Source: Flavobacteriales bacterium UBA7878
Lineage (GTDB): Bacteria; Bacteroidota; Bacteroidia; Flavobacteriales; Schleiferiaceae
Direction of reading: 5' to 3'
Length of the DNA stretch: 64,000 nt
NCBI GenBank assembly: GCA_002501205.1
Contig: DLRW01000043.1
Location: 91,291 to 155,290 of the forward strand
The first letter of the stretch is position 1, and every line of letters begins with the position of its first letter. Under the pieces are notes generated by a model, which saw only the letters and a program-made list of their open reading frames with translations, searched no databases and was not told where the DNA came from. The position numbers and the translations under genes are program-made. Of the stretch, positions 57,382 to 64,000 are shown one piece after another.

Positions 57382-60300
57382 ATGAGGAAAGTAAAGCTGG
57401 GATCGCAAGTATTGCAAGCGCAGGCCATGGAAGCCAAAGGTGACTTTGTAAGTTTTGAAGGGCAAGCCTTTTACCGTATCCAAAAGGTAAATGCCATGCC
57501 TCCCTTTTTTATGACTTTGGTGAGTCCCTACGATCATTGGTTATTTGTGGCTAGTAATGGCGGTTTAACAGCCGGTCGGACTGAAGCCGAAAAAGCACTC
57601 TTCCCCTATTATACCGATGATAAGCTAATTGATAATGCTGCCTTTACCGGTCCGCGTACTTTTATTCGAGTAGAGAATAAGGACGATCAGAGCCTTTCCC
57701 TTTGGGAGCCTTTCGACCCTAATGAAAGGGGCTGGTATCAAATCGAGCGCAACCTCTACAAGAGCTTGCAAGCCGATCAATTGGTATTTGAAGAAATTAA
57801 CCAAGATCTTCAACTGCGTTTCGCCTATCGTTGGGCCTTCTCACAAAAGCATGGTTTTGTGCGCGATTGTTGGTTGGAGAACCTATCCGATCAAAATCAA
57901 AAAATTGAATGTCTCGATGGTCTGGAAAACCTCTTGCCTTATGGGGTGGAAACCCTCATGCAAGATCGACGCAGTACCCTGGTAGACGCCTATAAAAAGA
58001 ATGAGCTGGAACCCGAAACTGCTTTGGGCATATTCAGCCTTAGTTCCAATATTGTAGATAAGGCTGAGCCAAGCGAATCTTTAATCGCCAATGTAGTTTG
58101 GTCGCCGCAAAAGCCGGAACTCTGTCTCTTAAACAGTGCGCAGATTAAGCGCTTCCAGCAAGGTGCAGATTTAGAAGCAGAGACCTTTAGCAAGGCCCAA
58201 AAAGCGGCCTGGTTGGCTTTACGCCGATGGGATTTAAAGGCCGGGCAAAAAGTGCATTGGAGCCTGGTGGCAGAAGTAGGCCTATCCACCGCCAAGGTGC
58301 ATAATTTAAAAGTGGAGCTGCAAGCTCCTGGAATAGCCGCCAGCCTGGAGAAAGAAATAGCCCAAAGTCGCCTGGAGCTCGAAAGTCTGGTGGCTAAGGC
58401 CGATGGATTGCAATGCAGCGCCAATGCCCTGGTGCAAAGCCGGCATTACAGCAATGTGCTCTACAATATTATGCGTGGTGGGCTTTTCGAATCGGGCTAT
58501 CAAATCGATAGTCAGGATTTTAAGCAATACCTCAAACTTAGCAATCGGCCCCTGGCCCTAAAGGAGCAAAACTTGCTAGGCTCTTTGCCCGCTAAACTGA
58601 CTTATTCGGAGCTTTTAAGCTTTGTTCAGAAAAGTGCTAATCTCGATTTGCGTCGTTTGGCCAGTGAATATTTACCCCTGAGTTTTAGTCGTCGCCATGG
58701 CGATCCCTCGCGTCCCTGGAATCGTTTTAGCATTCAACATTTGGATGAACAGGGGCAGAAAATTCTCAATTATGAAGGCAATTGGCGGGATATCTTCCAA
58801 AATTGGGAGGCCCTGGCATATTCCTTTCCTGCCTTTATCGAGGGCATGATTTTCAAATTTGTGAATGCCAGTACGGTGGATGGTTACAATCCTTATCACA
58901 TCGCCAAAAATGGCATCGATTGGGAAGTGATTGAGCCCGATGATCCCTGGTCTTTTATTGGCTATTGGGGCGATCATCAATTGATCTACCTCCTGCGTTT
59001 ATTGGAGCATTGCGAAAAACATTATCCGCGAAAGCTGGCCGGCCTTTGCAATGAAAATTGCTTTGTGTACGCCGATGTACCCTACCGACTGAAAAGCTAT
59101 GCGGAGATTCTTCAAGATCCACAGGATACCATTCTGTTTGACCAGGCGCTCCATTCGCAGGCCGAATCCCGATTTAAGGAAATGGGTGCCGATGGTAAAT
59201 TGATCTGGAATGCCGATAAACCTTTAAGAGCAAATCTGGGCGAGAAAATTATGCTTAGCCTGCTCACTAAGCTCTACAATTTGGTGCCCGGCGGTGGAAT
59301 TTGGATGAATACCCAAAGACCAGAATGGAATGATGCCAATAATGCACTGGTGGGTCAGGGCTTGAGTATGGTAAGCCTTTATTACCTGCGTCGTTTTATG
59401 GCCTTTATGCTCGACTGGCTAGTCAATGATGAGGGCGAATGGCATTTGAATTCGGCTTTAATGACCCTTTACAAAGACCTGAATTTGATTGTAAAGGAGC
59501 ATAGCGATAAAGAGCGCTTCAGCAATAGCGATCGAAAAGACTTTATGGATCGTATGGGCTTAGCGGGTGAGGCCTATCGACAAATAGCCTACAGCGGCGA
59601 ATTAGGGGTTAAAGAGCCTTTAAGGCTGAAAGACCTCCGTAAGTTTTGTGAGCGTACCCTGGAATTATTAGACCGCAGTATTGCTGAAAATCGCAAGGAT
59701 AATGCCCTGTACCATGCCTATAATTTACTGGCCTTAGAAGAGAAAGAAGCGCAGATAGAACATCTGTATGAAATGCTCGAAGGTCAGGTAGCGGTATTGA
59801 GTGCCGAGAAGCTCAATCCGGCGGAAGCCCTGGAAGTGCTGGATGCCTTAAAAGCTTCGGCTATGTACCGCGAAGATCAGTATTCGTATTTGCTCTATCC
59901 CGATCGGCAATTGGGGGGCTTTTTAGAGAAGAACCGCATTCGCCCCGAGCAAATTGAAGGCAAGCAATTAAGCAGTGCTTTGCTCGAAAAAGATGTGCAA
60001 GGGGATTATCATTTTAAAGGTCAGTTTCGCAATGCCAAGGACCTCAAGGCGGCCCTGGAAAAGCTGGCCTTAGAAGATCAGGCCGAAGCAGTAGATGCCG
60101 AGGCTCAATTTTGGTTTGAGCTTTATGAGCAATCTTTTGTGCATCGCGAGTTTACCGGGCGCTCCGGAACTTTTTACGGATACGAAGGGCTGGGCAGTAT
60201 TTACTGGCATATGGTTTCCAAATTGCTTTTAGCAGTGCAGGAGAATTTGCGGGCTGCGAAGCAGAATGGCGCTTCGGCTGATATTTTGGGTCGCTTGATC

Positions 60301-60795
60301 GATCATTATTACGAAATACGCGCAGGAATTGGTGCCAATAAGAGTCCGCAACTTTATGGCGCCTTTCCCTTTGATGCCTATTCCCATACCCCTTCCACCG
60401 CTGGAGCCCAGCAACCGGGAATGACCGGCCAGGTGAAGGAAGATGTGCTAAACCGCTGGGCCGAATTAGGCCTTGAAGTGCGTGCCGGACAATTGCATCT
60501 GGATCCTTTTTTTATGGCGGAAGATGAGTTTTTAAAAGAGGGCAGAAGCTTTAAATATGTAGATGCAGCCGGCCAATGGCAAAGCCTGGATTTAGAAGCC
60601 GGGGAGATGGCCTTCAGCTATTGCTCCGTGCCTTTTATTTACCGCAAAGCCCAAGAATCTAAGCTGCGAATTGAATTCTTTGGAACGGCCGTGGAAGAAA
60701 GCTCAGAGCTGCAAATCAATGAAAAATGGAGTCGATCGCTGTTTGATCGACATCACGAAATACAAGTAATAAGGGTGGATCTGCCCTTGCACTAA
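57382..60795 (+). CDS. Predicted cytoplasmic beta-1,3-glucan phosphorylase (GH149/GH161, GH94-like)
   Basis: A 1137-residue protein without a signal peptide. The N-terminal beta-sandwich (about 1-330), helical linker and (alpha/alpha)6 barrel are the layout of GH94-type phosphorylases and their large relatives GH149 and GH161. Matching features are SFSRRHGDPSRPWNRFSI, ASTVDGYNPYHI, and DWEVIEPDDPWSFIGYWGDHQ (about 513-535), which should include the general-acid Asp; later PEWNDANNALVGQG and TGRSGTFYGYEGLG fit the substrate/phosphate loops. GH149 and GH161 enzymes convert beta-1,3-gluco-oligosaccharides and phosphate to glucose-1-phosphate. Its place directly after GH16 and GH30, beside an MFS porter, supports that substrate. 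Which of the two families it belongs to cannot be told by eye. Confidence 0.8.
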   Translation: MRKVKLGSQVLQAQAMEAKGDFVSFEGQAFYRIQKVNAMPPFFMTLVSPYDHWLFVASNGGLTAGRTEAEKALFPYYTDDKLIDNAAFTGPRTFIRVENKDDQSLSLWEPFDPNERGWYQIERNLYKSLQADQLVFEEINQDLQLRFAYRWAFSQKHGFVRDCWLENLSDQNQKIECLDGLENLLPYGVETLMQDRRSTLVDAYKKNELEPETALGIFSLSSNIVDKAEPSESLIANVVWSPQKPELCLLNSAQIKRFQQGADLEAETFSKAQKAAWLALRRWDLKAGQKVHWSLVAEVGLSTAKVHNLKVELQAPGIAASLEKEIAQSRLELESLVAKADGLQCSANALVQSRHYSNVLYNIMRGGLFESGYQIDSQDFKQYLKLSNRPLALKEQNLLGSLPAKLTYSELLSFVQKSANLDLRRLASEYLPLSFSRRHGDPSRPWNRFSIQHLDEQGQKILNYEGNWRDIFQNWEALAYSFPAFIEGMIFKFVNASTVDGYNPYHIAKNGIDWEVIEPDDPWSFIGYWGDHQLIYLLRLLEHCEKHYPRKLAGLCNENCFVYADVPYRLKSYAEILQDPQDTILFDQALHSQAESRFKEMGADGKLIWNADKPLRANLGEKIMLSLLTKLYNLVPGGGIWMNTQRPEWNDANNALVGQGLSMVSLYYLRRFMAFMLDWLVNDEGEWHLNSALMTLYKDLNLIVKEHSDKERFSNSDRKDFMDRMGLAGEAYRQIAYSGELGVKEPLRLKDLRKFCERTLELLDRSIAENRKDNALYHAYNLLALEEKEAQIEHLYEMLEGQVAVLSAEKLNPAEALEVLDALKASAMYREDQYSYLLYPDRQLGGFLEKNRIRPEQIEGKQLSSALLEKDVQGDYHFKGQFRNAKDLKAALEKLALEDQAEAVDAEAQFWFELYEQSFVHREFTGRSGTFYGYEGLGSIYWHMVSKLLLAVQENLRAAKQNGASADILGRLIDHYYEIRAGIGANKSPQLYGAFPFDAYSHTPSTAGAQQPGMTGQVKEDVLNRWAELGLEVRAGQLHLDPFFMAEDEFLKEGRSFKYVDAAGQWQSLDLEAGEMAFSYCSVPFIYRKAQESKLRIEFFGTAVEESSELQINEKWSRSLFDRHHEIQVIRVDLPLH

Positions 60796-60825
60796 GCAAT
60801 TTAGGTCGGAATAAATACGCTGATT

Positions 60826-63800
60826 ATGACTAAGACTTCTACGCTCGCCCGTAGAGTGCTTGGCTCTTTGATGCTGCTCGGAAGTCTGCTTCAGGCTCAG
60901 GTGGTGCAGAAAGGTCAAGGCTCTTATACCACCAACTTTCCGGGTACAGATGCGGCCGGCCGAAATGGCTATCCCTCCGGAACGCCCTTTGTAACGGGCA
61001 ATGCGGCCAATAAACCGGTGCCAACCAATGAGTGGTGGTCGCATAAAGTGAAAAATGCGCATTCTTCCAATCTCTTTAATTATCCCTTTACCCTAAAAAC
61101 CATCAATCAAGGTTTGGTGGCTACCTATATTCCCTGGGGGCCTATCGACAATATTGAACCGGTGCAAATTGGATTGACGGGCTTAAATGCCAGCGCTGCT
61201 AATGTGGCCGATCACGATGATTGGATGATTAGCCTCGACTGGCAAAGTGGGACCCATCATTTACAAGTCCGCACCGGTATTGGCATGCCATTTTTATATT
61301 TCAATAAGGATGCAAACAGTACTGTAGAAATCAATATTAATCAGGGAGCAGTTACCGATTCGGGATCCTTCCTTATTGTGAAAGGCGTGCGCAATGGCGC
61401 CGATTTTGTAATCTATGGACCTTCTGGTTCCAGCTGGCAACAAAATGGATCTACTTATACCTCCAGCTTAAATGGCAATGATTATTGGTCTTTGCTCTTC
61501 ATTCCTCCAGGGGGCAATCCGGACCAAAAAGCCAGCAATTTCAAGAAGTACGCCTTTGTATTCCCTAAGCACTGCCAGGCCGATTGGCAATACAATGAAC
61601 AGACCTCCATCGTGCATACTGATTTTACGGTGCAAACGGAAGTAATGGAAGGCAATGACAGTCTAATGCTCCAAGGCCTTTTACCGCATCATTGGGCCAA
61701 TTTAGCCGGATCCAGCCAGATCAATACCAATCATGTGTACAGCACGGTTCGCGGCGACTTGAAATTGATGGAGGGCAATCATTTTGCGGTAGAAAATACT
61801 TTTTACGGCATCTTGCCCACCTTGCCTAATGTGCATTGCCACAGCAATTCCTTCGATCCGGGAAAATTGCAAGAGAAGGTAGACCTGCTTAAAAATGAAG
61901 GCTTGGCCACCTGGACCGACTCCTATAATGAAGGTCAGGCGATGAATCGCTTAATCCAAACGGCGCGAATTGCAGAGCAGGTGGGAGATACCTCCGCCTT
62001 GAACAGCATTTTGAAAACCGTGAAAGAGCGTCTGGAAGATTGGCTTTCTTACCAATCTGGCGAGGTGGCTTTTCTCTTTTATTACAATCAAAGCTGGGAT
62101 GCATTAATTGGTTATCCGGCCGGCCATGGTCAGGATGCAAACATTAATGACCATCATTTCCACTGGGGTTATTTTATCCATGCAGCTTCCTTTGTGGAGC
62201 AATTTGAGCCGGGATGGGCCGCAAATTGGGGGCCAATGATTGACATGCTGGTGCGTGATGCAGCCAGCAGTAATCGCAGTGATAATCTCTTTCCATATTT
62301 GCGAAACTTCAGCCCTTATGCCGGGCATTGCTGGGCCAATGGATTTGCCAGCTTCCCACAGGGGAATGATCAGGAATCGACTTCGGAGAGTATGCAGTTT
62401 AATTCCTCTCTTATTCATTGGGGAGCGGTTACTGGTAATGATTCCATTCGCGATTTGGGCATTTACCTCTATACAACCGAGCAATCGGCGGTAGAAGAAT
62501 ATTGGTTTGATATGTATCAGCGGAATTTTGGTGCTAATCAGCAATATTCCTTGGTATCGCGGGTTTGGGGCAATAGCTATGATAATGGCACTTTTTGGAC
62601 GGCAGATATTGCAGCCTCCTATGGCATTGAGCTTTATCCTATTCACGGCGGTTCGCTCTACTTGGGTCATAATCTGAATTATCATAATACCCTGTGGTCA
62701 GAAATTGAACAGAATACTGGAATTCTAAGTAATGCTCCCAATGTGAATCTCTGGCATGATGTAATGTGGCAGTATCTCGCTTTTAGCGATCCCGATAAGG
62801 CCTTGAATCTCTATGATTCCTATCCAAATCGATCTTTGAAATTCGGGGTTTCGGATGCCCAAACTTATTATTGGTTGCATAGCCTCAAGGTATTGGGTGC
62901 CCCCGATGCGACGGTAACGGCAGATCATCCTCTGGCAGCGGCTTTCCAGGGTGATGGCAATCGTATTTACGTAGCCCAGAATTACGGGAGCTCCAGCTTA
63001 AATGTTCAATTCTCGGACGGCTATCAATTAACGGTTGCTCCGGGTGAATTGGCCACTTCTATGGATGTAAATATGGAGGGTGAATTAAGCACCCTATTTG
63101 ACCGAGCTTATACCTGGGGCACGGCTCAATTGAGCTTTAATCTGCAACAGGGCAGTCCCGATTATATGGTGCTCTATCAAAATGAAGATAGCATCACCAG
63201 CCTGCAGCAGGCACCCTATCAGTTTACGGTAGATAGCTTGGAAGCCGGTATCCACAGCTTTTATGTACAGATGTACCAAGGTGGCAATTGTGCCATTTCT
63301 AATTTGCTAAAGATTGTCGTGGGAGAGCAAGTGCCATTTAGCGGCAGTGCGGCTTTAATTCCCGGCAGTATTTGGCCGGGCGAATACGATCTTTTTGAAG
63401 GGGGCTTTGCGAATGAAATAAGCTACCTTGACTTAAGTCCGGATAATCAAGGTGATTTCCGACTCAGTGAGTGGGTAGACGCTACGAATCACCCTAGCGA
63501 AGGTCCGGTGGTAGGTTGGCTAAATGCCGGTGAGTGGCTGGAATTTACGGTGGATGTACAAACGGCTGGTCTTTATGATGTGGATATTCGCTATGCCTCA
63601 GATAATTCTGCCGGTGGTGGCCCGATGCGTTTGGAGTCGGATGGGCAAATTGTGGCTTCGGGCATAAGCTTTAATCAAACCGGTGGCTGGGATACTTGGG
63701 CCACTAAGAGCATTAGCAATGTGCCTCTGAAATCGGGAGAGCAGATTTTGCGTATTTATATCGAGAACGGAGAGTTTAATCTGGGAGAACTCGATTTTCA

Positions 63801-64000
63801 GTTTAAGGGTCCATTGGGCTATGATCAACCGGTGGCCGATGCGGGTCCGGTGCAAATGATAGTATGGCCTCAAAATCAAGCGAGCTTAGATGGTAGCGCA
63901 AGCTTTAGTCCGGCCTCCAATCCCTTGACCTATCAATGGACGCAGCTTTACGGCCCATCGGCGGCCAGCCCTGGCAATGCAACAATGGCCATAAGTTCCC
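60826..64000 (+). CDS. GH81 endo-beta-1,3-glucanase with CBM6 and PKD-like domains, 3' end cut by window edge
   Basis: The frame starts at an ATG at 60826 with a signal peptide (RVLGSLMLLGSLLQAQ) and stays open for 1058 codons to the right edge. The first 700 residues are GH81: PTNEWWSHKVK, NHVYSTVRGDLKLMEG, the catalytic Asp in ANINDHHFHWGYFIHAA, and the Glu residues in NDQESTSESMQFN. Residues about 850-990 are a CBM6-like module (GEWLEFTVDVQTAGLYDVDIRYAS). A PKD/Ig-like domain follows (ADAGPVQ, then QASLDGSASFSP), and a T9SS sorting domain is expected beyond the edge. It begins 30 bases after the phosphorylase gene. GH81 enzymes attack insoluble and soluble beta-1,3-glucan. Confidence 0.92.
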   Translation, partial: MTKTSTLARRVLGSLMLLGSLLQAQVVQKGQGSYTTNFPGTDAAGRNGYPSGTPFVTGNAANKPVPTNEWWSHKVKNAHSSNLFNYPFTLKTINQGLVATYIPWGPIDNIEPVQIGLTGLNASAANVADHDDWMISLDWQSGTHHLQVRTGIGMPFLYFNKDANSTVEININQGAVTDSGSFLIVKGVRNGADFVIYGPSGSSWQQNGSTYTSSLNGNDYWSLLFIPPGGNPDQKASNFKKYAFVFPKHCQADWQYNEQTSIVHTDFTVQTEVMEGNDSLMLQGLLPHHWANLAGSSQINTNHVYSTVRGDLKLMEGNHFAVENTFYGILPTLPNVHCHSNSFDPGKLQEKVDLLKNEGLATWTDSYNEGQAMNRLIQTARIAEQVGDTSALNSILKTVKERLEDWLSYQSGEVAFLFYYNQSWDALIGYPAGHGQDANINDHHFHWGYFIHAASFVEQFEPGWAANWGPMIDMLVRDAASSNRSDNLFPYLRNFSPYAGHCWANGFASFPQGNDQESTSESMQFNSSLIHWGAVTGNDSIRDLGIYLYTTEQSAVEEYWFDMYQRNFGANQQYSLVSRVWGNSYDNGTFWTADIAASYGIELYPIHGGSLYLGHNLNYHNTLWSEIEQNTGILSNAPNVNLWHDVMWQYLAFSDPDKALNLYDSYPNRSLKFGVSDAQTYYWLHSLKVLGAPDATVTADHPLAAAFQGDGNRIYVAQNYGSSSLNVQFSDGYQLTVAPGELATSMDVNMEGELSTLFDRAYTWGTAQLSFNLQQGSPDYMVLYQNEDSITSLQQAPYQFTVDSLEAGIHSFYVQMYQGGNCAISNLLKIVVGEQVPFSGSAALIPGSIWPGEYDLFEGGFANEISYLDLSPDNQGDFRLSEWVDATNHPSEGPVVGWLNAGEWLEFTVDVQTAGLYDVDIRYASDNSAGGGPMRLESDGQIVASGISFNQTGGWDTWATKSISNVPLKSGEQILRIYIENGEFNLGELDFQFKGPLGYDQPVADAGPVQMIVWPQNQASLDGSASFSPASNPLTYQWTQLYGPSAASPGNATMAISS

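Noticed and set aside
60826..64000. Missing stop codon in the GH81 frame as evidence for a broken gene
   Set aside because: The frame simply runs off the right edge; catalytic motifs and accessory domains are intact up to that point.

Overview
The window is a dense, ordinary chromosomal stretch from a member of the Bacteroidota, most likely a marine-type Flavobacteriales. The evidence is many secreted proteins with a C-terminal type IX secretion (T9SS) sorting domain, lipoproteins with short lipoboxes, TPR/coiled-coil/HTH regulators, a DUF4837 gene beside a LysM transglycosylase and tatA, the RDD/SpoIIM/DUF4129/DUF4350/MoxR/DUF58 cluster, Shine-Dalgarno-poor starts (several TTG/GTG) and Bacteroidota-type promoters (TAnnTTTG at -7) lying 14-21 nt before start codons. 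I see no tRNA, rRNA, insertion sequence, prophage or CRISPR array, and no gene-free stretch longer than about 250 bases.

Layout. 1-4082 (minus): cell-envelope and translation housekeeping (DUF4837 lipoprotein cut by the left edge, MltD-like transglycosylase, gatA, tatA). 4253-8601 (plus): ABC ATPase, an SDR protein with an unusual active site, a 2-aminomuconate-semialdehyde-dehydrogenase-like ALDH, a small membrane protein, a GNAT acetyltransferase and a small secreted protein. 8666-14756 (minus): a tight six-gene run of exported proteins of mostly unknown function. 14824-18546 (minus): AraC-type regulator and a three-gene overlapping set of secreted T9SS proteins, separated by a structured intergenic region. 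18765-20449 (plus): LytS/LytTR-type two-component pair. 20702-25397 (plus): cupin-like (JmjC-fold) protein, a Cys-cluster protein, a secreted class C beta-lactamase-fold hydrolase and a TPR-HTH regulator. 25434-28047: two divergent T9SS proteins. 28076-34960: the MoxR/DUF58 envelope cluster. 34957-37659 (minus): lipoprotein, RmuC, MarC. 37753-41016 (plus): fatty-acid-hydroxylase family enzyme, two-lobed retropepsin-like protein, and a secreted protein with four CBM48-like modules. 41117-47273 (minus): GbsR/MarR repressor with TolC, adaptor and RND pump, carrying two matching candidate operators. 47385-49723 (minus): ECF sigma factor, anti-sigma-like protein and a predicted beta-solenoid adhesin-like protein.

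49876-64000 is a beta-1,3-glucan (laminarin-type) utilisation locus. A secreted three-repeat glycan-binding-like protein diverges from a plus-strand operon: degenerate-Nudix regulator, sugar-porter MFS with a periplasmic insertion, GH16 lipoprotein, GH30 lipoprotein, a 1137-residue cytoplasmic phosphorylase of the GH94/GH149/GH161 type, and a GH81-CBM6-PKD protein cut by the right edge. The inferred logic is extracellular cutting by GH16 and GH81, debranching by GH30, uptake through the MFS porter, and phosphorolysis in the cytoplasm to glucose-1-phosphate. No SusC/SusD pair is visible in the window. This locus is the most interesting system here, though each component belongs to a known family; the paired GbsR operators and several symmetrical intergenic elements are the best regulatory finds.
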